From positions 3,968,001 through 4,032,000 of the forward strand of contig NC_088936.1 of assembly GCF_033473495.1 (NCBI RefSeq): a DNA stretch of 64,000 bases, written 5' to 3'. Source of the DNA: Cercospora beticola. Its lineage: Eukaryota; Ascomycota; Dothideomycetes; Mycosphaerellales; Mycosphaerellaceae. Below, piece by piece: positions 34,909 through 44,890 of this stretch (its first letter is position 1; every line of letters starts with the position of its first letter). A program made the position numbers and the translations under genes. Below the pieces are notes generated by a model, which was given only the letters and a program-made list of their open reading frames with translations, did no database searches and had not been told where the DNA came from.

Positions 34909-35330
34909 GGCCGGCGACACGTGGGCCAGGTATGTGCTTTGGTGAGCTCGAGGCGCCTCACCAGGAAGAGCGCTGTGGCTCAGCACGTGCAACGGCGAAT
35001 CACGCACTCCGCGTCAACATGGTGTTTCGTGGGGTAGTCGAGAGCTTCCAGCTGGCTCTGGACGTCTGCTGGTAGCTGTGGCCGTGGAATTGCTGCTGTG
35101 GTGGACACGATTCAGTCGGAAGCTAACGCGGCGTTAGTGAGGTGAACCCAGACTGAGAAGATGCGTGTGACGTGCCGTGTGCTCTTGCCTGTGGCGTTCG
35201 CTCCATTGACAGTCGGAAATACGTTTCCCCGTCGCTCTTTCCAGCGCGCGTCTTCCTCCGCATCCACGTTCGAACAATCGCCCATCGCTGGACGCGCACG
35301 CTTCACCAACTTCGCCAATCCCCGCACACC
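34909..35330. promoter_or_regulatory. Bidirectional promoter between NTE1 and PAF1
   Basis: 422 bp separate the two start codons, which point away from each other, so both promoters and 5' UTRs must share this interval. No TATA box is evident; the sequence is GC-rich. Confidence 0.55.
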
Positions 35331-36676
35331 ATGTCTTCTGGAAGACCCGGCGAGAAGGTCGTGCACCAGGACTACATCGCGCGAATCCGCTACAGCAATG
35401 CGCTGCCTCCGCCTCCAAACCCACCGAAGCTTCTCGATATACCCGGAACAGGACTGTCGAGTGGACAATACACGAGCGCTGGCTACTCGTCGCGGCTCGC
35501 GCGAGACCAGCCGCTGAATATCGAGGCAGATGCAGAGCTGGGCATGCCGATAGATCTGATTGGTATACCCGGTATTTTCGAAGGAAAGGAAGAAGGTAGG
35601 ATGCGCATTCCGGTGCGAGGGATAACTTTTGCTAATGCCGCATAGCCATCTCATCGCGGCCCAATGCTCGAGAACAAATACATCCTGCAGACCGAGCGCT
35701 ACTCAAACCACTAAACCAGCTCGGCAAAGCAAATGCATCACAGGGAGCCGTCTCCTTCTTGCGGAGAACAGAATATAGCTCGTCGCAACAAGCACAACAT
35801 TTCACATCTTCCACATCGAAAGATCTGGTTAAGCTGCGGAACGACAACAAGAGGCGGAAACCGTCCGCAAACAAAGATGATCCGATCAACATCATGCGAC
35901 ACATTGTGAAGGGCTTCGACATTGCATACCCCAAAGATGCGTACAAGGGAGAAGACAGCACCGAGAATCTGCGTGGTGCACAGGTAGCCGATGCCGAGCT
36001 CAAGGCATGGTCAAATCCCAAGCACCCCAGCAATGCCGACCTTAAGCTTCTCGATTCGTATCCGATCCTGCCAGATCCAGACGCAATTCCTTCAGTAGGA
36101 TTCTACATGATCATGAAATACAACGCAAACCCCTCAGAAATCCGCGACAAATACGACGAACGTCTCGATACTGCGCTCATGCGACCCGTCGCCGATGAGA
36201 GCGCAGAAGAGCAGTATCAGGAGAAGCTACGAGAATGGCACGAGTCAAATTCTTCGAAACCTGAGCCAATTCGCGAGTACGACTACGACTACTATCTCCC
36301 TACAAACGTAGACGCTATTCGTGGCATCAAGAGAAGGCTGGATGTCAACGATCCTGAAAAGGATGAGGATACCCTTTACACTAACGACAATGGTGAGGGC
36401 GTGAAGTGCTTCAAGTACAAGAGGATACGAACGTACGAGACGAAGGAACAGGCTGGTGACAGACACAACACATACAACAACTCTGTGGCTCTTGCACTAC
36501 ACGACGGTGATGGAGATGCTCACAATGTCCGATTACAAAAGGGCGCTTACTTCTATCCGATCGTGCAGAGGACGTTACTGCGACCAAAGCGGAATACGCA
36601 AGCGTTGCAGTACACAGCAGAGTCGAAGATTGACGAGTTGAACGTAGTAATAGGCGATGCCAGGGCGGAGGAATGA
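35331..36676 (+). CDS. PAF1: RNA polymerase II-associated factor PAF1, 431 aa
   Basis: Two exons (35331-35595, 35646-36676), 50-bp intron (GTAGGA donor, GCATAG acceptor) closing in frame. The N-terminal block (VVHQDYIARIRYSNALPPPP then PPKLLDIPGTGL) is the most conserved PAF1 signature. The next recognisable parts are LDIEAD-like RDQPLNIEADAELGMPIDLI, the FLRRTEYSS segment, and FDIAYPKDAY / WSNPKHPSN, followed by the KYNANPSEIRDKYDERLDTA region and EYDYDYYLPTN, all in the family order. It is the scaffold subunit of the PAF1 complex (with CTR9, CDC73, RTF1, LEO1), acting on elongating Pol II and histone H2B/H3K4 modification. It lacks the long acidic C-terminus of some homologues. Confidence 0.95.
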
Positions 36677-37324
36677 GCAATCTTGTGGCGAACAGCACGT
36701 TCTTGAGAAGAGGCTGTCGCGATAGTTTCCAGCGAGAACAGTCGATAGTCGTGTACCACTACATCACGCCTCGAGGCGCGTGTTGAAACCGGCACTACTT
36801 TCAGCGCAAGTGAAGCATCAGTGATCAGGCATGTTCCCAGTGACGTCGCGTCTGGCTGCGGATCCCACTTCACTGCGCGACAGTGACTCCGCGTGTCCGT
36901 CTTGCATAAATCCCCTCTTGTAGAGCACATCTAGCCTTGCAGTACGCGTCGAGAGTCCACTACTGCTGTCCCTTTTCTTTGTCCGCTGACGGCGTGCACG
37001 CGGCCCCGCGCAGAGGACCGAGCCATCTTGACCGCTTTCGCCTGCGGAGACGTCGAACTGGAAAGCTTCTTTTTGGCGCGGTGATTGGACGCGACACACA
37101 CTCGCCCGTCGGCCACGAACAACACTCGCACGCGGGCACGTGTTGACCAGACACGACTTGGGCTGACCAGCAACGTCGGTGCAGAGCGACAGTCCTCCAG
37201 CAGACACACCTCGTCGCCAGACCGCAGCGGCTGAAAGGAGCGGCGGAGGAGAAACAGACCTCCCACCACCACCGCCCTCTGCTACACGTCCGCTTGAGCC
37301 TCGAGCTCCACCACCGACCGCAAG
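36677..37324. other. Intergenic
   Basis: 3' flank of PAF1 and GC-rich 5' region of the next gene. Long minus-strand frames here (36818-37411) are compositional artefacts. Nothing supported. Confidence 0.4.
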
Positions 37325-39149
37325 ATGCCTTGCTTCAAAGGCCTTGCGGTCAGCATACACACTGCTGACGGCCCCATTGCCGAGCACTCGATTCAGAAGC
37401 AGACTCGTCAATCGCGCATCACCACATACATCCCCGTGCCCCCCGCCAAAGTCCCCTCTGGCTCGACATCAGGCAAGCCGGAGCAGTCCACCTTCGCGAT
37501 CAGCATCACTCTCCTCACACCAGGGCTCAATGTGCCGTACTCGACTCCGAAGCCCACGATCGAGGATCCCTATCCGCGGCCACGCATAGTGGGGAACCTA
37601 CCAGGCGAGGGGAGCGAGAGAGGCAAATACCAAGCGAGCGTGCCGCCATACGTCCCGCGAACAGACAATCCCAACGAGACCATAGCCGCGTATATCTACT
37701 TCGATGGGCGTGCGAAGGAGGAAGTAGCAACGCTGCTGAGGAGAGGGGAAGAGACGTGGGTCAACAGTCGCTGGGTGAGCGTACCAGAGTCAGAGGGTGG
37801 CGGCCTTGCCGAGCGCGAATTTCTGTTCAGAGAAGTTGGATTAGAGCGGTGGCTCAATGGCTTGGATCTGGAGGGCACCGACCAGGCAAAGAAAGAGCGA
37901 ATAGAGCGTCGGCAGAAGAGATTGGAGAAGAAGCGACAGAAGAGGAAAGAGGAGAAGGGCAGCGATGACGAGGACGTGAAACCCAATATCATGAGACGCA
38001 ATGGCGTTCTACGATATGGCGGCGAGGACGGTTCGGTCGAAGACATGCAAGACGACGATGGCCTCTTCTCCTCAAATTCTGACTCAGAGGATGACCCTCC
38101 AGAGCCCGAAGCAGCAGGCCAAATCAAGGTCGCCCTGTTCCGAGTGCTCGCGAGTGGTGAAATCAAGCGAGGTGAATATTCTCCGCAGTTCGATGCTCAC
38201 GACGACGACATGGAAGCCGGTGGGGATGCAGGAGGGGGCGAAGACGTGGATCACACAACGAGCTTTGCAAAGCCAAAGACACTGGACCCAAAGACCATCA
38301 GCACTCAGACTGTGACAGGGCTCGACCCCCCAGAGTCACCTTATGCGGTGTTCACGTTCTTCTATCGTGGCGAGAAACAGCTTAGAAAGATGGGTATCTT
38401 GTCAACGCCAGCCTCAGAGCGAACTCCGCAATCGAGTCGACGTAGGAAGTCCTCGGTCACGGATTTCTCTAAGCTGGGCCCTCTCAAATCGCAGGGCACG
38501 AAGGGTTTCTCAGGGTACCGAGACTCCACCACAGCCAAGCGCAAAGGCAAGGAAAAGGATGTCGACGCAATGGACAGCGATGCAGATGACGAGGAGGACG
38601 AGCGATTGCCAGATGGTAACGACGACATTGACGGCAAGCAGGAGAATGGAAGCACTCACCTTTCGCCGGAGGATGCCAAGCGCACTAACGAAGTTGCTGA
38701 GGGTGTGCAGAAAATCAAGGTAAGTCTACTGTCGATCTGGACCAGTAGCAAGGATGCTGACATGTATGATACAGCTCAAGCGGCAGCATTCTGTAGACCC
38801 GGTCGGTGACCCGAGCGCATTGCGCAAGCCACCACATGTCAAGAGTGAAGAATCGACAGATGCTGGAACACCACAATCAATCAACTCCGTCGCTGCCAAC
38901 GCTGGCACACCTCCAAATGGCCTTGCTCCTCCTGCAAACGACGGATCAGATGCTGTCGCTAGTCCATTCAAGCGACAACGAGCCAGTATGCCTGGGCTTA
39001 ACAATGGCATGTTCACGAGCGAAGCTGGATTCTTGCCCTCCACTTCTCTTAGCGCACCCACAGATGCAGAGCATCCGAAAGCAACATCAACTCCAGAGGT
39101 CAAACTAAACGCGCCGAAAGATGATGACAACATAGACGAAGATTTGTGA
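37325..39149 (+). CDS. DUF7918-like protein with charged, disordered C-terminus, 589 aa
   Basis: Two exons (37325-38719, 38775-39149), 55-bp intron ending GATACAG. The N-terminal ~220 residues form the recognisable part: MPCFKGLAVSIHTADGPIAE, ITTYIPVPPAK, TNETIAAYIYFDGR-type strand (NETIAAYIYFDGRAKEEVA), TWVNSRWVSVPES, REFLFREVGLERWLNGLDL, and later PYAVFTFFYRGEKQLRKMGI. These fit the fungal DUF7918 layout as I know it. A Lys/Arg helix (KKERIERRQKRLEKKRQKRK) follows, then long acidic tracts and a second basic patch (TTAKRKGKEKD). The C-terminus contains PFKRQRASMPG and an acidic end. A nuclear or chromatin role is inference from composition. No catalytic motif. Confidence 0.7.
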
Positions 39150-40114
39150 CTGCGCCACCACCGTGATCGTCCTTCGGCACGATTTTTGACCAGATTTGAA
39201 TGATGATGGGTTGCAAAATGTGCTCATTCTCAGCGAGGTCCTGGAAATTATGGCCTTAGGCGACATCCCAAGTCCATCACGGAGCATATCCAGCGAGGCA
39301 CTCGCACAAACCTTACGCCAAGTCTGACTTTGATGGGATCTCCTGGGCATTCTACTCAACCATCGCATCTGCGATAGGTCAAAGGGCGACGGCGAAAGAG
39401 GCTGCACACGTATGTCTGCTGCGAAACATCACCAGAGCCGGTTGTCAAGAGATGGCACCTCCGGCGCACTTTTGAATTTGACAGGCAGCGCGCTGCTTCT
39501 CTTGAAGGGGTCGATGGAAGCGCTCTTCAGCTCCGCTCCTCCAGTTTCTTCTTATTCTCTTATTCCAGACTTCTGCATGACGAGGATAAACGGCTTTGAA
39601 AATTACGGATGGGAAACCAGGATACCCTCTTCGCCGCACGCAGAAATACATAGATGGCCATAAAACGATCACTTTCGTGGAACTCGCTTCTCGTTTACAT
39701 TTCTTCCACGGCTTCTACATCCTGGCGCCTGTGTTCAACTTGCCTTCAAGACCCTTACAGCTGATCATGACGGGTTGGACAGAGGAGATTGCATGGATTC
39801 GTTGGAACAGTGCCGTTGGTCTTCATGGTTCTTATGTTGGATGTGTGTGCGTCAGAGACATGCGCGCCTTTCAATATGGCGCGACGAATAGGTAGATCGG
39901 AATCGGAAGACACGTCTGACTTCAGGTCTTCCTCTGGCCTTCGGGACAAGGTAGGCGAGACAAGTGAAACATTGTGTCTTTGTTCTCGACTTGAATGTGG
40001 CCTCCTGACATTCACTTTCTGCACTCTGTTTGCAGCTTTACTTCCATTTCCTGAGCCTACAACGCAAGACCTTCGGCATCGAGCATTTCCGAAGACCAGA
40101 GCACGGCACTGACT
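39150..40114. other. Intergenic
   Basis: No gene supported. A plus-strand open stretch (39789-40112) begins at a TTG, not an ATG, and shows no clear motif. Confidence 0.4.
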
Positions 40115-40873
40115 ATGTCTACTGGGAAGAAGCGCGATATCGCTAACCTCCAGTCGAGTGCTGACGAAGGGGACGAAATCGAATCTGGACGATCAAGCAA
40201 GAAGCATTGTGCCCAGATCTCCACCGATGAGGACCCTTCAAGCGCCATTGTCGCTTTCACGGAGAGCAACATGAACATATTCTCGTTCTTCGCCCTACCA
40301 CGAGAACTACGAGACATGATCTACGACGAAATGAAAGAAAAGCGAACCACAGAATTCGACACCAAGACTGCTCTCCGCGCATCGACTTACGCCTTAGTGC
40401 CTCGAAACACAGCCATCTCTCGCCAATTCTATGACGAAGCGATGGACCGTGTTGAAGAGCTTCCAGAGCTGAGGTTAACCGACACTCACGCCTTTCTCTT
40501 CGATGATCCCATTCAGATTCCTGAATCTCTGCATGCCACGACAGTCACATTGCAACTTGGGGTGAAAGAACTCCCCTTCGACCTAACAGGACACGAGCAA
40601 TGGGTGAGGTTATGGCTGGCGCGAATGTTCAAACTTGAGGTTCTTCGGATTCGAATTAATGTCTGCAGCCTGTGCGCTGCGATGTTGATACATATGATCG
40701 AACGATCGAACTTCTGGTTACATCTGAAGGGCTTGCATGAGTTGAAAGTATTTTGTGCTTATGGAGACTTGTTTGATTTCGCTGAGGAGTCCGACTCGAA
40801 GCTTGTTGCCATGTGGGCGAGGGAGAGCGGCGAGTTGGAGCGAGTGGATTTATCTACGCAGGGTTCCAGCTGA
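40115..40873 (+). CDS. Orphan fungal protein with LPRELRDMIY motif, 252 aa
   Basis: Single exon from an ATG at 40115. Residues 1-50 are charged and probably disordered (KKRDIANLQSSADEGDEIES). Near residue 58 the motif FFALPRELRDMIYDEMKEK is the short F-box-like/2EXR-type element that opens many Pezizomycotina proteins of unknown function. The rest is mixed helix/strand: YALVPRNTAISRQFYDEAMD, the ATTVTLQLGVKELPFD strand region and WLARMFKLEVLRIRINVCSL. No catalytic signature. It may have an F-box-like adaptor role, by analogy only. Length and coding composition support a real gene; the C-terminus at 40873 might be extended by an unrecognised intron. Confidence 0.6.
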   Translation: MSTGKKRDIANLQSSADEGDEIESGRSSKKHCAQISTDEDPSSAIVAFTESNMNIFSFFALPRELRDMIYDEMKEKRTTEFDTKTALRASTYALVPRNTAISRQFYDEAMDRVEELPELRLTDTHAFLFDDPIQIPESLHATTVTLQLGVKELPFDLTGHEQWVRLWLARMFKLEVLRIRINVCSLCAAMLIHMIERSNFWLHLKGLHELKVFCAYGDLFDFAEESDSKLVAMWARESGELERVDLSTQGSS

Positions 40874-41296
40874 GTCTGAGGCCTTGTCAAGCAGAGAAGC
40901 AGATCTCGCTGGCTCAGAGATTGAGCAGACAGAATGGTGAAATCACCAAGGCGCAGTCGACTTTGGCTGCAGGCTTTCGCTCAGAGACGCATAACAGGGC
41001 CCCGTTTGCTGTCAGTGAAGACACAGCCGCCCTCTCAGTGCCATTCCTTCGCCAAGAAAGAGTGGCTGTGGTATGATCGTGGCTCGCGTCTATACCGTTA
41101 GAGTTGCGCTATGAATCCTTCAGCTGGAGATGGGCGACCCGTGACGTCTGTTGTTGGTTCCCATTAATAGTGTGATGCATCCCATCCTGATAGCAAACGC
41201 CTGCTCCACATCGAACTCCAAAAAGAAAAATTCAACAATACCAACACCAAGGAACGAAGTTGCCAGAGCCAAATCCACATCAACGAAAGAACGAAA
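40874..41296. other. Intergenic
   Basis: Nothing recognised. The end (41225-41296) is an A-rich leader before the GPI-anchored protein. Confidence 0.4.
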
Positions 41297-41806
41297 ATGA
41301 AATCAGCCACCAAGCTCGCGACACTCCTCCTCATTGCTGGCATCGAGGGCTTCACCTTCACAGCTCCAGACACATCAGCACCTCTCAATCTCTCCGCACC
41401 CAGCATCGATATCCGCTGGGACACAGGCGATCAACCATACAATGAAGTAGACATTCGATTGAAAGCCGTAACGGATGGCTCCACTAGCTTCGCATACACC
41501 CTCGCAGAGAACATCTCAATTGCCGACGGCAGCTTGACATGGCGGCCTGCGAACGTGTCGGAAGCTTTGCAGAGCACACAAGTTGAGCTTCCTGATGGGA
41601 AGGAATTCGCGTTCGAGGCCCTCTTGCACAACACAAACTCTACCGCTGGGGCCGGGATCGAGTCGGAGATGTACTCTGTCACGGGTTATCCATATGTCGG
41701 ATCAGAGAAGGGAGGAGAGCCAAGGACGTTGTCGGCGACCTCAGCGCAGACGCGTGCGGGAGTGGTAATGGCTGTGCTGGCGTCGATAGTTGTTGCTCGT
41801 CTGTAG
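41297..41806 (+). CDS. GPI-anchored Kre9/Knh1-type cell-wall protein, 169 aa
   Basis: Single exon. Signal peptide about residues 1-18 (MKSATKLATLLLIAGIEG). The mature start FTFTAPDTSAPLNLSAPSID then IRWDTGDQPYNEVDIRL matches the Kre9/Knh1 N-terminal domain, which in larger proteins contributes to beta-1,6-glucan assembly and in small fungal proteins is simply a GPI-anchored Ser/Thr-rich surface module. Potential N-glycosylation sites (NLS, NIS, NVS, NTNST). The C-terminus is a small-residue omega region followed by a hydrophobic tail (AQTRAGVVMAVLASIVVARL), a good GPI signal. Expected at the plasma membrane or wall. Individual function unknown. Confidence 0.82.
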   Translation: MKSATKLATLLLIAGIEGFTFTAPDTSAPLNLSAPSIDIRWDTGDQPYNEVDIRLKAVTDGSTSFAYTLAENISIADGSLTWRPANVSEALQSTQVELPDGKEFAFEALLHNTNSTAGAGIESEMYSVTGYPYVGSEKGGEPRTLSATSAQTRAGVVMAVLASIVVARL

Positions 41807-42230
41807 AAGGATGAATGGGCCTGGTTCAATTTCGAAATACACATGGGCAGCTTTGTTCGCGCGTCATCTCAGGCCACTCCTTCCATTGTTCCATATTGCT
41901 CGCATCCTGCAGCAGCGTCGTGCATGCCTCTGCTGGACTTCCATAGGTTGTGCACTCTTCAGAAGAATAGCGTGCGTCTGCTGTCCGGGGTGCCCTCCGG
42001 CCCTCCGCAATACCCGTGCAGCTTCCCCATGCGCCGAGGCTCGAACGACGTCAGCGTCGAGCTTCCTCAAAGATCACACGTCTAGTCGATGCTACCGGCC
42101 GTGTTTAGGCGAAGGTAGGTGCTTTCAGTTCATGCAAGCAGTCTCAACCTTTGATGCACATAAGACTGCCATATCATCGCTCGTTTTCTCAAGAAGGTTC
42201 TTGAAATTGTAGCAAGACAAGTAGAACACA
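41807..42230. other. Intergenic
   Basis: No gene supported; only short overlapping frames. Confidence 0.4.
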
Positions 42231-42749
42231 ATGGCAACACGTTCAGTTCCCCAGCTCTCGCTTGAGGCAGCGCTCGTAGCCTCACAAGCAGCCCAAGAGA
42301 AGGCGAAGTCAATGGGAATAGGTACATATACCCCTAGCAACCGATCCTATTTTCATATGTTCTGACATTAGTTCAAAGACTTCAATATCGCCCTCGTCGA
42401 CAACTCACTGTACCTCCTCCACTTCACCCGCATGCCCAACGCGAAACTCACATCCGTCGACATTTCCATCAATAAAGCATTCACCGCCGCAGGGCATCGT
42501 GTCCCAACCTCAACTTACACAACAACCACGAAGAACTTCTTGCCTGGAGGTCCTGGCTACGGAATTCACAACTCCAATGGTGGGAGGTTCACATTGATTG
42601 GAGGAGGTCTGCCTATCGAGATCGATGGACAAGTTGTCGGCGCCATTGGAGTGAGCACGGGTACACCAGCTCAAGATACGGAGGTCGCACAGGCAGGAGT
42701 GGACGCATTGTTAGCGTGGAACAGGAGGCGGGGAGGCAGTAAGCTGTAG
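42231..42749 (+). CDS. HbpS/GlcG-like (DUF336) protein, 153 aa
   Basis: Two exons (42231-42321, 42379-42749). The obvious TTAG acceptor at 42371 gives the wrong frame; the CAAAG acceptor at 42378 restores KAKSMGIDFNIALVDNSLYL, the expected family sequence, so it is chosen. The 57-bp intron has a CTGACA branch site. Conserved segments: LSLEAALVASQAAQEKAKSM, VDNSLYLLHFTRMPNAKLTS, ISINKAFTAAGHRVPT, and the glycine-rich end GGGLPIEIDGQVVGAIGVSTG. The HbpS/GlcG family binds haem or small ligands in bacteria; fungal members are widespread, small, cytosolic and of unproven function. No signal peptide. Confidence 0.85.
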
Positions 42750-42847
42750 CTGAGTGCATCGAAGCGAGGTGATGTGATAATGATGATGATTTTGTACGAT
42801 ACTAGGCGCTTTTGTCCAGGCGTCCAAAACATTCACGACTGCACGCA

Positions 42848-44002
42848 TCAAGCCTTCTTCCTCTGTCGCGCCTTGCTCCGCGTTGATGCTGCAGGAGTTG
42901 TATCGTCCACCTCCTCAGCTTCATCGTCTTCTGACTCCGCGTTCTCAGCGAACTCCTCCCCGACTTCATCCGCTTTCGGTTCAGGTACCGGACCAGGGCT
43001 CGCGGGTGAAGACGGCTCGCCTGTGATCTGCTTGAGGATCTTCTTCTCTTCGCTCTCGACGCCATTCAGGGTGTGGCATGAACTGCACCTCCACTTCCCA
43101 ATGTCTTCCAATGTCCTTGCTCCTGGCGGTGCTTGACCATTGACTAACCTGCAATTTTGGCAGATCAATGCTATTCTGTTCTTTGCTTGCGTTTCATCTT
43201 CTCCTAGCACGACATCCATGATTCGATCATACCATTTCGGTCCCTCTGTGATATATTGTGGTGGCTGGCGAAGCGCAGGCGGTCGGCTGAAGTTATTCGG
43301 GCTAAATGCGTTTGGCGCAAATTCTTCGCCAGGCCCACTTTGCTCAGGTGCAGGTTGTGTAGGCGGTCGATTTGGTAGATGCGGCGCAGAGCCTAGCGCG
43401 TTTTGTGGTGCTGAGTGCTGAACACCTGGAGGTGGCTGTCGGCTTGGAATGTTCGCGGTCGGCGGTGGTGCAAAGCCGGTCCTGGCCTGCGGTGTATGTG
43501 TTCGATTACCTGGTCCGCCCTCAGACTGCCTCTTGCCCTTCGCCTCGGGGACTACTTGCTTCTTTGCAGGCGGTGACCCGCCGTACTTTTCCAGAAGCTG
43601 TTGTGTGCTGTCATATTTTGTCGCTGCCTTCAGTCTCTTGATTGCCTCATCTCTTTGCTTGTTCAGATCATTCAGGTATTTCTGCGAGTTCGCAATGCGG
43701 TAGTTGTAGAAGGCATCAAGACCTGTTCGTACGGCGTAGATGAGCAGTGGACTGCCAGCGATGGCGGAGTATTCGACAGCGCCCCATTTGTCCCAGCCAG
43801 TGACTAATGTCAGGATAGCAGTGATCAGGATATAAGTGAAGGAGGTGTAAAGTGTCCACAGCACTTTATAGCGCCTGCGTCTCTGCTGAAATTGCTCGTT
43901 TTGTGTGGTGGCCTTATTGATCTTGGTGGACAGCTGGCTGAGCTCCTTCTCGAAGGCGGCGGCGTCGCTGGAGCCGCCTTTGAAGGGCCAGAAGGAGACC
44001 AT
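42848..44002 (-). CDS. LNP1: Lunapark, ER three-way junction protein, 384 aa
   Basis: Single exon on the minus strand. N-terminus MVSFWPFKGGSSDAAAFEKE with a coiled coil (FEKELSQLSTKINKATTQNE), then two close TM helices (about 46-70 and 76-93: LYTSFTYILITAILTLVTGW, IAGSPLLIYAVRTGLDAF) and a second coiled coil (SQKYLNDLNKQRDEAIKRLK). A Pro-rich linker leads to the zinc ribbon CQNC..WRCSSC (about 280-305) with the preceding WYDRIMDVVLGEDE that is diagnostic of Lunapark. The tail is acidic and ends in basic residues. In yeast Lnp1 stabilises three-way junctions of the ER tubular network with Sey1/atlastin and reticulons. All four zinc-binding Cys are present. Start is the first ATG, with no upstream alternative. 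Confidence 0.96.
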   Translation of the reverse strand: MVSFWPFKGGSSDAAAFEKELSQLSTKINKATTQNEQFQQRRRRYKVLWTLYTSFTYILITAILTLVTGWDKWGAVEYSAIAGSPLLIYAVRTGLDAFYNYRIANSQKYLNDLNKQRDEAIKRLKAATKYDSTQQLLEKYGGSPPAKKQVVPEAKGKRQSEGGPGNRTHTPQARTGFAPPPTANIPSRQPPPGVQHSAPQNALGSAPHLPNRPPTQPAPEQSGPGEEFAPNAFSPNNFSRPPALRQPPQYITEGPKWYDRIMDVVLGEDETQAKNRIALICQNCRLVNGQAPPGARTLEDIGKWRCSSCHTLNGVESEEKKILKQITGEPSSPASPGPVPEPKADEVGEEFAENAESEDDEAEEVDDTTPAASTRSKARQRKKA

Positions 44003-44890
44003 GATATGTCGGCTGCGTCGCTACCGGGCCATGGTGGTTTTCGACATTACCAATTAGGTGTGCGTATCGTGGTTGTGCGAAAGCGTGTCACCGCATGAGG
44101 TCACAAGATCGACGTCGAGCTTCGCAGCTTCGCGTGCCTGTGCGCAGCTCACTCCGGCAAACTCCCAGACATTGCTCACTTTGTGCACAATTGGCTTCGA
44201 CAAACATCCGCACATGCATCCAGACGCCATTGGAATGCCCAATTCATCATCAGATTTCACCGACATGTCCCAAAACATACGCAAGCGCACGTGGCGATCC
44301 CGCGAGCAAGCCTCGAGACCACCATAACGGCGAGCAAGCATCCGAAAGAGCAGCCTTCGTGGACGACACGATAGAGCGACGACCAGGCCCTGGACAAAGC
44401 GTCTCAGATTGAATCATGCGACAGTACGATGCGGAGGCGGGAACCAATAAAACCCAGGCGCGTACTTCATATCACGGGTGGTCTTGGGCGCGTAACTGGC
44501 CGGCGCTTACACTTCACACCTCGCCTTGCCATACCTGCATCTTGGCAATGTGCTGCATTCGTGCGGCACAGCATACCATAGGCTCATTTCTGAGATCTCG
44601 GCGCAGACTAGCCCTTGACCGCGACTTCACCTGGTGGCAAGCTCGGCGCGAAAGCACTTAATTCTTCCCTGGAGCCGCTATTGATTCTGTGCAGTCTTCG
44701 CGATGCTCGACCCCAGAACCAATGTGACAATGCTGGGCCGGCGTTACGAGCTGGGTGATATATGGTAAGTCGGTGTCACTACTTCGCATAGTCTATTCTC
44801 TTGTCCTGGTCATTCTCTGTCGCGGACCCGCAGTCTCTTAGGTCATTTCCTACTGTTCGTTGCTTTGATTTCCTGCTCAGGTCTGGTACC
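44003..44890. other. Intergenic, divergent promoter region
   Basis: Lies between the Lunapark gene and the next gene, which point away from each other. An in-frame ATG at 44801 precedes the chosen start of the right gene. No other feature. Confidence 0.4.

Noticed and set aside
36818..37411. 197-codon minus-strand frame upstream of the DUF7918-like gene
   Set aside because: Arg/Gly/Ser-rich translation of a GC-rich promoter; overlaps the start of a well-supported plus-strand gene.
39789..40112. Possible small secreted protein
   Set aside because: Begins at TTG rather than ATG and the hydrophobic stretch is not a convincing signal peptide.
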